Below, piece after piece: positions 20,964 to 32,004 of a stretch of DNA of 64,000 bases; position 1 is the stretch's first letter, and each line of letters opens with the position of its first letter. A program made the position numbers and the translations under genes. The notes below the pieces were generated by a model, which saw only the letters and a program-made list of their open reading frames with translations, was not told where the DNA came from and ran no database searches. Source of the DNA: Brachypterus glaber (Eukaryota; Arthropoda; Insecta; Coleoptera; Kateretidae); assembly GCA_958510825.1 (NCBI GenBank), contig OY294046.1, forward strand, positions 47,969,794 through 48,033,793. Direction: 5' to 3'.

Positions 20964-22013
20964 CAGTTGGACCCAGAAAAAATTCAAGTTTTAAATATGC
21001 CAAAATGTCAATTTTATTAATTATTTATAGTTTAAGTAAGATTTTAAGAAAGTGGTTAGAATAATTTGACATATTAGTCAAGTATATTAGTTAAGTAAGT
21101 CTCTAATAAGATTACAGATAATACGTGAATGGAAATAATATTAAATAACAGTAACTGCTATTATTACCAATATGAAGCTGGAAGAAATGGTAAACTAGCA
21201 AATATAGAGGTTCCAGATCTGCAGAAGCAAGTCTCACCAAGATGGTTATTTTTATGTTAATATTCCTTCTTTACAAAATTAATGGAGAGCCCCTAGAACT
21301 AGCTCGAAGCTTATTTGGGGCTCTCCATGAATCTGTATACCAAATAATTAAATAAATAAATTTCGAATATTAAAGTATTTAAAAAAATACATAATAAATA
21401 ATAAACTAAAAAAACATTTAGAATATTTAATCATATAAAAAATTTAAACACAATATTTAGTAAATCTTATGGGAAAGAAAACTTTGAACTTCTTAGTAAT
21501 GAAAAATATAATTTATGAAAATTATGATTTTCTTTTAAATAAAGTTTTTTTTCTTCATAAAAATTTCCAATCTCGGAATTTCGACCCAGGAAAATTTGTA
21601 TCGTTTATAGCCTGCACCGTGTCTCGTAAAGGGTGTTCTCTTAAATAATTAAGTAAATTTTCACTTCCTTCTTCCCGAGCCTGCACGCCTTTTAACCGTT
21701 TCCTCGTGTATCCATTTTTTCTTCAATCTTAACAAAACTCTCCGAAACATTAAACTTTGCCAAGTCCACTTGCTCACATCCTACTTCCAATAACCCAATA
21801 GCTTGAGCTTTCTTAACATCATTTAATTAATGCATTTCTAGTTATGACTTAATTAAATTAAATCCTTTATTGATTATGTACTTTTATGTACTTTATAATT
21901 ATTATAAATAATTTTGACAAATATTGTCAACTTTGACAACTGCATTGTTTGTAAACAATTATTCAATTTACGCAACTAGGTTATCTATCTTGTTTTTTTT
22001 TCGGATCCAACTG
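20964..22013 (-). mobile_element. Tc1/mariner-like element B, inverted copy of A
   Basis: The reverse complement of element A over essentially its full length, beginning CAGTTGGACCC immediately after the shared TA and ending GGATCCAACTG next to TA at 22014. It carries an extra duplication of GGGGCTCTCCAT near 21290-21325. Together A and B make a palindrome of more than 2.1 kb. Confidence 0.85.
21600..21819 (-). pseudogene. Tc1-like transposase HTH remnant (copy in element B)
   Basis: Minus-strand counterpart of 20078-20344, reading KKAQAIGLLEVGCEQVDLAK then FNVSESFVKIEEKMDT before a stop. It keeps the FNVSES recognition-helix motif, which is altered to FNDSES in copy A. A one-base change near the ATG puts the start out of frame. 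Non-functional. Confidence 0.65.
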
Positions 22014-22019
22014 TACTAC

Positions 22020-22600
22020 CAAATCATGTATTTATAATCCTTTGCTATATGTTAATTTAATCCAAAAAAATGCACTTTTTTCACTACACACTCGTAGTTA
22101 AAACTGTTTTAAATTATCACTGATATCACTTACTAGTTTCATCTTGATGTTTTGGTTCCTTTGCTTGGTACTATAGTATCCACAAATAAGTTCCTAAAGG
22201 TACTAAAAGTCCTTACTGTCACAGGGTTAAATGTTCCTCGGCGGAACACAGTTTTCCTGTCAAACAACGATCAAAATTTCCGCGGTAAAAAAATTAAAAC
22301 TCTTCGACGGAAACAATCAAAAACACATCGGCGATTTTTTTAAACCTCGGCGGAAAAATTAAAAAAATAACACTGGGTGACAGATACGTTTCCTTACTTG
22401 AGTTATATATACAGATGAGGGGACCCCCGTTTAAATACCGTGTTATATATCGAAGTGCAGCCTCGAACAGCGAGGCCAGGCCGCGGAAGAACGCTCTTGC
22501 ATTGACCACCGACTCGACGATGAAGGTCCCCACGTGTTAGTGCACCCACCTAGAGGATCCCCAGGTGATGATTAGGGGGTGGATGGATGCCTTTTGAAGA
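22020..22600. other. GC-richer island with CGGCGGAA words
   Basis: Between 22225 and 22365 the words CTCGGCGGAA, TTCGACGGAAA, ATCGGCGAT and CTCGGCGGAAA recur. A GC-rich non-repetitive block follows (22440-22560, AGCCTCGAACAGCGAGGCC, a small hairpin). I see no protein domain in either strand; the 79-codon minus-strand frame is unidentified. Possibly another word-built element. Confidence 0.35.
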
Positions 22601-22905
22601 AAACTGACAACTGCCGTGTAAATGTTAACGTTGCATTCTAGATACTAATTTTGTAGTTCTAGTTGAACTTCTTTCCTTCTACAGTTTTCCTCCACCGTCT
22701 GGTTGGTGAGTCCATAAGAAAAGAAGCATGCTAAACATGCATATTTAAATAAGGACTAATGCTTTTTAGGTAAAAACTGGACTTTACGGAAGGAGAAAAT
22801 GGGATTCAATTCAGGCCAGTGCGCACGAGGGCGTTTCGAGAGTGCAACCCCCACCCAGGAGGGTTTTAAACTATATTTTTTTAAATTTTCTGAACTTTCT
22901 GATTA

Positions 22906-23059
22906 GGGAACGTTCAAGTATTACGTAACGCTCCTAGAGGGGGTGGGGATCATTTTGGAGTGTTACCCCCATGTTATTGGTATGGGAAAATAACGTTACA
23001 GGTGGCGGTGGGGTTCCAAAATTATCAAAATTTGCGTTACATAATACTTGAACGTTCCC
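22906..23059. mobile_element. Harbinger-like MITE, copy 1
   Basis: TIRs GGGAACGTTCAAGTATTACG and the complement, with exact TTA target duplications at 22903-22905 and 23060-23062. The 3-bp TWA duplication is the PIF/Harbinger hallmark. The 154-bp interior is G-rich and non-coding. A sister copy at 60239-60388 has TAA duplications. Confidence 0.82.
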
Positions 23060-23139
23060 TTAGAAACAATCAGAATCAAGCGAAATGTATATAATTATAT
23101 TATGTACATCTATTTGTGGATAGTTTTCTTTGTACTTTT

Positions 23140-23665
23140 TACTCCTACGATCAGGGAAAACAGGGAAAAGTCAGGGAATTAAAAGGGGTCATCTGGAAAA
23201 CCTGGAATTTAGCTACTTTTTGCCTAAAATACAGGGAAAATATTAAAAATCTTATAAAACAGGGAATTTTAGCTAAAAAGGTTTAATTACTTTAATTTAT
23301 TATATTTTGCATTCTTTAATTTAGGAGGTAATTTTTATATTGCTGTTCAAGTAGACCTTTAAATTCATAAAAATTTTGGGCTGCGACTCTAGATCTTTGT
23401 TACATTTTGGTGAAATTTGAATTATAAAACTGTTTTAAAATAAAAGTTTGTAAAATAAATTGCCTGTAGCACTAGGGATTTCTTACATTTTTTATCTAAG
23501 CGTGAACTTCGTAAAAACTTTCTCCTGCGGCGCTCGAGCTCTTATGCATTTTTTTGAAATTTAGAATAATAAAACTGTTTAAAAAAATAGACCATCAATT
23601 TTGTAAAAATTTTCGCCCGTGGCACTACGTGTTCTTGCCTTTTGTTTTTTTATAACTTATAAATT
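23140..23665. repeat. degenerate words CAGGGAAA and TTCGCC-GCGGCGCTAG
   Basis: CAGGGAAA/CAGGGAAT occurs repeatedly in 23150-23275. From 23380 to 23660 four spaced blocks resemble TTTTCGCCTGCGGCGCTAG followed by CTCTT and CATTTT, the same block found inside the hAT-like element at 51017-51902 and inverted at 53250-53560. Confidence 0.5.
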
Positions 23666-23669
23666 GACT

Positions 23670-24925
23670 TAAAAGCTTGGTTAATGCTACAAATTCTTGG
23701 TCCAATGCCAGAGTTTTAGGGGAAAATAGTGTAAATTAGCAACTTTAAGTGCATACAGGAAAAATCCTGACGTGACCCGAAAAATCTGATTACAGAAATC
23801 TACGACCCATAATTGACGAAAAGTTGGTCCGATGCCAGAAACTTTTTTCTTCACTCCATTTAACACAAAAATATCATTGGACTTTCGAATTTTTTCCGTA
23901 TCAAACAAACAAAAAAAACTTGTAAACTAGAGTAAATTATCAACTTTAAGTGCATATAGATAAAAATTCTGACGTGACCCAAAAATTTTTATTACAGATC
24001 CGAAATCAACGACCCAAAATTAGTTAAAACAAGTGTCGTGTAGTCGGAATTCATCTGTGATAACCTAAAGGCCGTGTAAACGCTAAACCCCTTTTCTGTT
24101 GTATTTATAAGCATTTTTTAATCTGGAGTTATAAATTCGACTCTCTTAAACAACAGGGTTAGAGTTAATAATCGGGATTCATCTGTGATAAAAGGCCGTT
24201 AAAACGGTAAAGATTTATAAATACAGATTTTTCCGTGGCAATAATAATAAGTTTGCAACTTCAGGCTAAAAAAACAAATTATCCCATACACTTGAATGTT
24301 GGTAATATTTTCGGTACTTAGTTTGGTTATTATGTGTAAACTCTTTGGATTTAATGATATGAAGAAATCAACGAACTAATTACTTTTCTCTCTAGAATAG
24401 GCATTTTATTCGTTAAGACTGACAAAAACGTCGGCAACATAAACATTCGTCTGTCTTACTCGCACATCTTTGTTCTAACAGAGACAACCATACCATTTAC
24501 TGGTAATTGTTATTGTTCAGGCCTGAACTATTTGTTTACAAACAAACCGAGATGTTGGCGATACTTTATTTTAACGGTGTGCGTATTCTAGAAAGAAGAG
24601 TTATTAGTTCTTTGGAAGAAATATTGTATTTATAACTATGGTAGTTGTTTATCGTGTAAACGGAATCACTGCGATTTTCTATGATCCTTACAGAACATTA
24701 AATAATTTTATGTAAGAAGTGCACTTTTTATTTGCCTGATTTTTAATTATAAATTTGGTATACCTACCTATTTTAAGAATTTAAAAATTATATCAATTAT
24801 ATCGACATAAACATTGCACTCTAAATACTAAACAAGTTAATCTTCTTTCCTTCTATAGAAGTTCAGTGTTCCTCCAGATATAGTTTTATATTAGGCTGGT
24901 TCTTGTATAAATCGTGAAAAAATAA
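23670..24925. other. intergenic sequence with weak direct repeats
   Basis: A roughly 240-bp block with TTTAAGTGCATA, CTGACGTGACCC and ACGACCCA recurs at 23740 and 23950. GTCGGCAACATAAAC (24431) and GTTGGCGATAC (24553) may be decayed inverted ends. No coding exon seen. Confidence 0.35.
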
Positions 24926-24928
24926 CGA

Positions 24929-25375
24929 CCCAGATAACCAAAGTCTCCTAGAAAACTCAAAGAAAACGCGTTGCGTCAATAAAATGCTGGCAAATTTCTT
25001 GCAACAGTAGGCCAATAAGTTGGAAGTACAAAACCTTGCCCGTCAGTTGCATGCTAAGTGCAAGAAAAATGTGTCTACACAAGTTGAACGCGCAATAGTT
25101 TCTGATCAACCGTTATATGCAAACGGGGTGCAACCTACGGCAACACATTTCCCAATACTTACCTTAAATAACACAATACGTTGCCAGGAAACGTTTCCGC
25201 CGTGCGTTGTCCACAATGAGTATACGCAAAAGATTTCCCGTCGGTTGCCCTTGGGTTGCACATAATACGTTGTCAGAAAATGTTTCCGCCAAAAGACAGC
25301 CAAATGGTGGCACCCACTTGAGGGCTAAAAGCTCCAACAATTTACCGGCAAACGGACGGATTCTGGTTATCTGGG
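24929..25375. mobile_element. CCCAGATAACCA-ended element with GTTGC/GGAAACG words
   Basis: Left end CCCAGATAACCAAAGTC and right end TCTGGTTATCTGGG followed by TA form the TIRs of a 447-bp element. The GC-richer core repeats words such as CGTTGCCAGGAAACGTTTCC, CGTTGTCAGAAAATGTTTCC and CGGTTGCCCTTGGGTTGC. Overlapping frames on both strands come from this inverted word structure rather than a gene. Confidence 0.65.
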
Positions 25376-25635
25376 TATATGTGAAACTCACCTAGTGCGT
25401 CAAATTTTCGTAATTTTTCTTCTAGTTTAAAAAAAAAATAGGTCATATTTATAAACAAGCCCTGAATATAGTTTGACGCACGGATCTGTGGCTACGGGAA
25501 ATAAGTTTGGAATGTGTCTAAAAGTGGGAGGCCCGTTGTAGGCACACAAGCTTTATAACGCTTTTGACGGAAAGAAGAGAGCGCGAATGATTCCTCCCCC
25601 TTGCGCCGGAGACTTTCTTTCATGCGGAGAACTAT

Positions 25636-25945
25636 ATATTTAATGCTACGCATTCCATTATACAGTGCGGTCCAAAAGTCATCCCCAAACAATAGGTATC
25701 TTCCTCTCGTAGAACTTGATTTTTCCTGAAAATTTCAAGTTGATCGGATTATTCGTTCTTGAGTTATCGTTTTCAAAAAAATCGTGACATCGGACGGACA
25801 GACAGACGGACAAACATTTGAAAAAAAAAAGTTGCTTATTTTTTCATGAAACAAATTTATATTCAAGAATTTTTTGTCTAGGACGATTTTTGAAATTTTT
25901 TGAAAATTCTAAACTACCGTATAATATTCTAGCGCAGGCGCTGTG
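25636..25945. repeat. composite of TIR fragment and CGATAACTCAAGAACG repeat
   Basis: ATGCTACGCATTCC (a terminal fragment of the CAAGCCGT family) is followed by TACAGTGCGGTCCAAAAGTC (left end of the 39261 family) and then the inverted CGATAACTCAAGAACG repeat, ending TAGCGCAGGCGC. At least two elements are fused or nested here. Confidence 0.6.
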
Positions 25946-26146
25946 AATAATGGGTACTTCAAACTTATTTTTAGTGGTCAACCACCCTCAACCACCCTCT
26001 TAGTGTTATTTAACCTTAACTTTTTAAAGATGAGTTGGAACAAAATTGGTGGTGGGAACAAGCCGGTTTTGAACCAAAAAAATTGTAAGGGGTGGTACAC
26101 TGTATTTTGTAGGAATACTCGAAGTAAGTACTTTCAACATTATATA

Positions 26147-26897
26147 CCGGGTGATTCAGCCAAGGCGAGCCAGGCGTTTTTGACGTTGTTATTAAAGTTA
26201 TCAAACTAAAATTTATTAGGTATGTTTGTTTTTAACCTCTTACTATTCTACTTAATTAAGCATCCCCTAAGTCCAGGACTTGTGTGGGCTAGTAGTAGAG
26301 GGAACCACCGGCTTTAATTGACTTTCGAACCAATATATCTAGGGAGTACGCCTTCGCCAAATTTCAATTATTAATTAACTGAAAAAGGAAATCGGCGCCA
26401 GTGAGGTTTGAACTCACTATCATTGGCTCAGTGTCAATGCTATATCGATGCCTTAGACCGCTAAGCTAACTCTCCCAATACCCAGTAAGCTATTGTTTCG
26501 TTTAAACAAAAGTGTTGCACTAGCTTATATTTTTCAGTTAAATTAAATTTATTATAGATATTCATAGATCTACCTAGAAGTATTCCAAGCTTGGCCAGAA
26601 TTAATGACATCCAAGTTGGACGATCCAAATCAATTCTGGCATTTTGATTCATTTAATATTTTTACATAAATAAATTGTTTAACCTATAGGCCTATTTCTA
26701 AACAGCGATGAAGAAATATTTTTTTGAGCGAGCAGAAACTAAAGCATCTTTAACTTCATATTTTCTGAAATTAGATTGTGATATATTTTACATCATAGCA
26801 AAAAGTTAATTCCCAACTCTATAATTTTCTCAACTCTATAATAGATTTTTCCAACTTAGCTCCCCGCGATGTCATCCCTTTTTCTGAATCACCTTTT
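26147..26897. mobile_element. TIR element with a SINE inserted
   Basis: TATACCGGGTGATTCAG on the left pairs with CTGAATCACCTTTTGTACA on the right, both next to TA. A minus-strand SINE interrupts it at 26231-26478, so the DNA element is the older of the two. No transposase. Confidence 0.5.
26231..26478 (-). mobile_element. tRNA-derived SINE, minus strand
   Basis: Read on the minus strand: an A-box-like TAGCTTAGCGGTCTAAGG, B box GAGTTCAAACCTC, then GGCGCCGATTTCC and the family body (AATTGAAATTTGGCGAAGGC, GTCCTGGACTTAGGGG). The tRNA-like head resembles a tRNA but lacks a matched acceptor stem, so I do not call a tRNA gene. Confidence 0.85.
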
Positions 26898-26899
26898 GT

Positions 26900-27430
26900 A
26901 CAGATAATACATATTTGTGTGGAAAATATAGAAATGAGTCAGTCTAATATTTTTTAAAAGATTAGCCAAGATGAACCAAAAAACAACTTATTTGGTTAGC
27001 AGTCCTTGTCAGTTCTTTTAGTTCTTAGTAAGGTAATGATGTGTTAATTAAAGAATGTTTTGTTCAGGGGTAGCAACATATTTTACCCACATTCCGAAAT
27101 AAATACTGCTACTTACAAGAGAATCCTCATATAAAATATATTACATTGAAATAAATTACAAATGAAAAATGAAACCAAAAATCATTATTCGAATTTAAAG
27201 TCTTGAAGTTCTCGAATTATTTGGTCACAATTTATCTCAGAGAGGCTGACAGATTGACAAACAGGAGGGCCGAATTTTTCTTTTGCGGAATTCAACTTCT
27301 TCATATGTAAAATTGTTAGAAACGTAAAAGAAATGTTATGAAATGTATTTTTTTACTAAATCAGAACTTTTTTGCAAGTTTTTATTTAACTTGCAATGTT
27401 TGTTAGTATGTTGTTTATGGCAAATCTGCC
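26900..27430. other. AT-rich sequence, no feature seen
   Basis: No boundaries, repeats or coding signal. Confidence 0.4.
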
Positions 27431-27439
27431 AAAGGCTTT

Positions 27440-28080
27440 TTCGACCACTTAGAATATACTCAGAAAGCTAAAATTTGGTACACATGCTTAAACTAGGCAA
27501 TACAATTTTATATAAAACTTACCTTCCACCCCCACCCCTAAAATTAAAAAAAAAAACATTTTTTACCCACACAAGATTATTTAAAACTAAAATTAGGGTA
27601 CATACTCATTTAGAAATAATAAAATTTTACAATAAATTCTACATCCCCCCTCGTCTTCCCATCACCTCCATAAGCGTAAGGCTAAGTTAACCCCTCTCTC
27701 TGTTTCACCCACTTAAAATATACCTAGAAAGCTAAAATTTGGTACACTTGCTTAACTCAGTTGAAAAAATAATTTTATATAAAAATTTTCCCATAATCCC
27801 CAACCCTAAAATTAAAAAAATCCATTTTTTACCCACATGAGATAATTTAAAACTAAAATTAGGTTACACACTCATCCAGTGATAATAAAATTTTAAAATA
27901 AATTTTACATCCCCTCTTATCTCCCCATCATCCCCCATACGCATATAAGGCTAGAATAAACGTAGAGAGCTGAAACTCGATACACATGCTTAACTCTGAT
28001 GACAATACAATTTTATATAAAATTTACCCCCAACCTCCCCATCCCTAAAATTTAAAAAAATAACTTTTTTAACCACATCT
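27440..28080. repeat. direct repeats related to 15850-16560
   Basis: Blocks starting CCACTTAGAATATAC or ACCCACTTAAAATATAC, each followed by GCTAAAATTTGGTACAC and a C-rich stretch, recur at about 27443, 27707 and 27955. Same family as the 15.8 kb array, more diverged. Confidence 0.75.
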
Positions 28081-28259
28081 TTTTAGATGTTAGGCCTTTT
28101 TTTTAGTCATCAACATTTCTGTCTGTCAATCATAAATAAATTTACATGTATGAAATAATACACAGGGCCTGCCTTTGCATTTAGGCGTCCTGAAGCAAGC
28201 TTCTGGTTCGGCGCCCCTATTTGAAAAAAGTTTGTGTCCTACAAAATTTTGACGACTAA

Positions 28260-28654
28260 AAAAATAAAAAGTAAATGAATAGTAAAAAAACATTTTTAGG
28301 AACAAGCATTTATTTAAGTGCTCTAAAAACAAGAAAATAAATTAATAGTAAAAAAACATTTTTAAGAACAAGCTTTTATTTAAGTGCACTAAAAATAAGA
28401 AAATAAACTTTCAAGTAAATCAAACCCATCATTTTGTTACATTATACAATTTTATATAATATAAAAGCTTGTCGCGAGATTTTCCTGTGTAAATTTCTTT
28501 TATAAAAAATCTCGCGACAAGCTTTTATATCATATAAAATTGAATAATGTAACGAAATGATGGCTTTGATTTACTTAAAAGTGTATTTTCTTCTTTTTAG
28601 TGCACTTAAATAAAAGCTTGCTCTTAAAAATGTTTTTTTACTATTAATTTATTA
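28260..28654. mobile_element. hairpin element with partially duplicated left arm
   Basis: Arms of about 150 bp meet near 28490. The inner stem is AAAAGCTTGTCGCGAGATTTT and its complement, split by a short loop; outer arms carry AAGCTTTTATTTAAGTGCAC. The first 75 bp (28260-28335) are a direct duplicate of the outer left arm. Confidence 0.75.
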
Positions 28655-28688
28655 AGGTAAAGATAATAATTTTCTGTAGTGTCCTACC

Positions 28689-28864
28689 CTTACACAAAAT
28701 CTAGAGGATCACTAACCAAAACATCACACAGTGATAGGTTCACTGATTATAATCACTGATAATTACTAACTTTTCCCTAAATCTGGGAATTTTCCAGTAA
28801 CTAAATAACTTATTTTATGAATTCAGTGGTATTTTGGAAAGTGATTACCTAGATTTTGTGTAAG
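28689..28864. mobile_element. short MITE, CTTACACAAAATCTAG ends
   Basis: Perfect 16-bp terminal inverted repeats CTTACACAAAATCTAG / CTAGATTTTGTGTAAG enclose 144 bp with ATCACTGATTATAATCACTGAT words. Non-coding. Confidence 0.75.
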
Positions 28865-29039
28865 AATTATTTAATTAATTTAAAGAAAAATTTTTTGATG
28901 AGAACACTAAATACATAATACTGAGCATAATACAATGTACCTGCAATGCAATAAAAAAAAATCAACGTTTTGAACCTTAAGTTTAGTTCTTTTTCAGAGT
29001 CCAAAAGAAATACACTGCCCAGTAAAAGAGCTTTCCCAT

Positions 29040-29510
29040 TTTTCACCTCCGCCCGTAAAATGGATTTTTTATTATCAGATTCACTTTCAGCAACCATAAA
29101 AACCTTAATATGCCAATTTTCACGAAAACTACCCTCTGCCCCCTTTAGGGTTAAAGTTAGAATTTTTTTATAATCAGATTCACTTTCAGCAACCTCAAAA
29201 ACCCCAATACACCAGTTTTCACGAAAACTACCCCCACCCCTCAGGGGGTGAAATTAGAAAAAAGTATTATCAGATTTATATTCGTCGACTCCAAAAACCC
29301 CTAATAACAATTTTGAAGAAAATATTAATAATATTGAAAAATATTTACCCCCTCACCCCCTCGGGGGTGGAATTAGAAAAGTTTTTTTATCAGGTTCAAT
29401 TTCAGCAACCTTGAAAACCCATATAAAGAACTTTCACTTTCGGGTTTAGACCGTGTTAATGGATTTTCACTTTCCGACGTTGAAAACCCATATATAGCAA
29501 TTTTCAAATT
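29040..29510. repeat. tandem array of roughly 100-bp degenerate units
   Basis: ATCAGATTCACTTTCAGCAACC and CACCCCTCGGGGGTG-type blocks recur at 29074, 29173, 29269 and 29389, with a decayed copy near 29465. Unit spacing is 96-120 bp. No frame is conserved between units. Confidence 0.75.
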
Positions 29511-29579
29511 TCTCTAAAAAAAATGTATTTTTCCCCCTTTGCCCCCCTTGCCGCATCCCAATGTTTACCAAAAATAATC

Positions 29580-29790
29580 CCGAGCGATAACTTTTGGTAA
29601 CATACCTGTATGCCAAATTTCAAGTCTCTAGCTTAAAGCGTTCTTAAGTTATCGTGCCCACAAGATTTCCCGGACAGACCGATCGACCGACCGAGAGACA
29701 ATTTTTTTTGCTCGAAATTGATTTATCGACATAAAACGTCATAAAACGCAAAAATACATAAAAAAAATGTTTGAAAATTTTTGCACGAAT
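29580..29790. repeat. dispersed repeat with TTCTTAAGTTATCGTG
   Basis: TGCCAAATTTCAAGTCTCTAG, GCGTTCTTAAGTTATCGTG, then CGATCGACCGACCGAGAG. Inverted relative to the copy at 17870-17960, and related to 35700-35800. Confidence 0.55.
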
Positions 29791-30675
29791 ACAAGGATTT
29801 CCGAAATTTTGAAAATTTTCAAAATGGGAAAGCAAAAAGAAATATTAAATAAAACTTTACATATATTTTACTGTTTATATTAACTGTTTTTATTAATAAA
29901 GTTCAATAATTATATCACAGACCTAGTTGTTGCTTTGTCTAGTTTGTGTGTTAGTGTGTTTTGGTGGTTGTTTGGTTTGGCGAAAACTACCAGAAACCCA
30001 AACGGCTAACCACCAAATAACTAAACAAAGTAACAACTGATTGAGTGACCCTAGCCCCAGGGGGTGTGATAGCTGATTGTTCCAATTATGTTTGACAAAA
30101 ACGTTACAATGGGGGAAGAAAGGGGGTCTATAAATACAAAAATTCGGAAATTTTTAAACAGACCAGATGATTTTTCATTAAATATTAAAACAAAAAACTA
30201 TCTATATAAAACCATAAAATTTGAATTTATTACCTAAAAGCAGAAGTTATTCTTTTATGGTCAAACATCTTTTCTTTGTTATGGTGCAGTAGGTTTAAAA
30301 GTCAATGTTGGGTTATCCTCTATGGTGCGCTTAACAAAGAAGTCAATGTTATTAATTGGGAAACGCTTCAAATCCGATAAAACGATTCCTAATCGATTCA
30401 ATCAGCGGTTTGCTGGATTATTAACTTTATTCGACTTATAACACTCGGTTAAAAATAAAACGTACCAAGTAAATCATACAAAAAATATACTTTAAATAAA
30501 TATCTCGATCGATACTAAAACCTTGAAGTTAAAATTTTTTATATCGATATATCGATCAGATATTCCTTTCTTGATCTGTGGCCAAGCTCATTTCGTGGGC
30601 TTAGTGCAAAACAGGCCTAGATATCTACAAAAAATGACACTTTTACAAACAGTCATCAGTTTAAGCAAATCTACA
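29790..30675. other. AT-rich sequence, no gene seen
   Basis: Contains inverted words GTTTGGTGGTTG / CAACCACC near 29965-30015 but no convincing element boundary. The 145-codon frame beginning at 30523 runs into the TIR element at 30679 and has no domain. Confidence 0.35.
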
Positions 30676-30678
30676 ATA

Positions 30679-31168
30679 ACACAGGCCAACAAGGATTTTG
30701 TGTTCGGATGTCTTTTTTTTTCTGGCTTGGATGCTTTGTTAAGACCCACTGACTTCCAAACAAACATTTTTTTGTTTTCATCATGTAAATTTTTTTTTGA
30801 GCTAAAGGCCATGCCAAAAATCCCATTCCTAAACATGAAGTGTAGATTTTTTAAGTTATGGACCTTGATCTACATAAACGTACTCAAAAGAAGCCATTTG
30901 ACCGCATTTGACACATTTTTAGAAAGATCCAAACAAAAATACAATTTTGGACCAACCTAATGTCGCGGATTTTTTTTTAATATATCGTTATGCAAAAATT
31001 CAAAATTTTGTCCCTGTTTTTTTTCCTAGCCCACTGTGCTGTTGTTCAAAGCCCTTACGTGATGGACAAAAACGGAAGTTATATTCGAAATCAACATAAC
31101 TAAATTACCCAAAATCAACTGTCAGATCCAAATCAACTTTCAAAAGTTGAAAATGTTTTGGTCTGTGT
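30679..31168. mobile_element. ACACAGGCCAACAA element, copy 1
   Basis: CACAGGCCAACAAGG on the left and GGTCTGTG on the right, with TAA directly flanking both ends (a TWA-type duplication, as in PIF/Harbinger). The interior is homologous to 52147-52470 (for example CCTTACGTGATGGACAAAAA and GAAATCAACATAACTAAATT). The open frame through it is broken in the other copy and is not a gene. Confidence 0.7.
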
Positions 31169-31490
31169 AATCAGGGCCTTCTTTTATTTATGAGATTCGC
31201 TTATGTTCGGAACATAGAACATAATATTCTTTACCAGAAAACATACCTAAAATTGATAGATACTCCGGTTTATCCTCAAACCCTCGATTTATACCAAGCC
31301 ACATACCACACCCAAGTAACACAGTAGCTATAAAGTATCTCTTACCGCTCTTTCACGGCAAAAAATCTAACCAATTGGAATAAATCATTTTCAAACTAAT
31401 GATGTTGATCATTTAATTTTTTTAATAGGTATAGTTTTGTATTCAAACGGATAAGCAGTTCTATCAGTGTAAGAAATTTTTTTTAAATTA

Positions 31491-31987
31491 CCCGGGAAAA
31501 AAAGGTTTATATATTTGAGATATGATCGGATCTCTGTATATCCAAATTTCATGTCCAAGAATATATCAAGAGATCCAATCATATATGCTTATATATAAGC
31601 AGTTATATATCAAGAGATCCAATCATATCTCGTCATATATGAACAGATATGCTTATATATAAGCAGATATAAGCAGATATAATCTATTTCTACAAGTGAT
31701 TAGATATAAAAATATATGTGCATATATCAAGAGATCCGATCATATCTCTTCATATATGAGCAGTTATGCTTATATATAAGCAGTTATATATCAAGAGATC
31801 CAATCATATCTCGTCATATATGAGCAGATATGCTTATATATAAGCAGATATAAGCAGACATATATGACGAGATAACTGCTTATATCTAAGCATATATGAT
31901 TGGATCTCTTGATATATTCTTGGACATGATATTTGTATATACAGAGATCCGATCATATCTCAAATATATAAACCTCTTTTTCCCGGG
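31491..31987. mobile_element. CCCGGG-ended hairpin built of ATATAAGCAGATAT words
   Basis: Ends CCCGGGAAAAAAAGG and TTTTTCCCGGG stand next to TA. Outer arms of about 100 bp (GAGATATGATCGGATCTC, CCAAGAATATATCAAGAG) are inverted. The core is a self-similar series of TATATAAGCAG, AGAGATCCAATCATATC and CGTCATATATGA words, each near-palindromic. Non-coding. A truncated second copy sits at 32213-32614. Confidence 0.8.
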
Positions 31988-32004
31988 TAGCCTATTTTTT
32001 GATA

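Noticed and set aside
25020..25395. Cluster of overlapping frames on both strands suggesting a gene
   Set aside because: The frames arise from inverted GC-rich words within a TIR element (24929-25375); there is no start context, intron signal or domain.
30523..30960. 145-codon open frame
   Set aside because: It crosses the boundary of the TIR element at 30679, and the homologous region at 52.2 kb does not preserve the frame.
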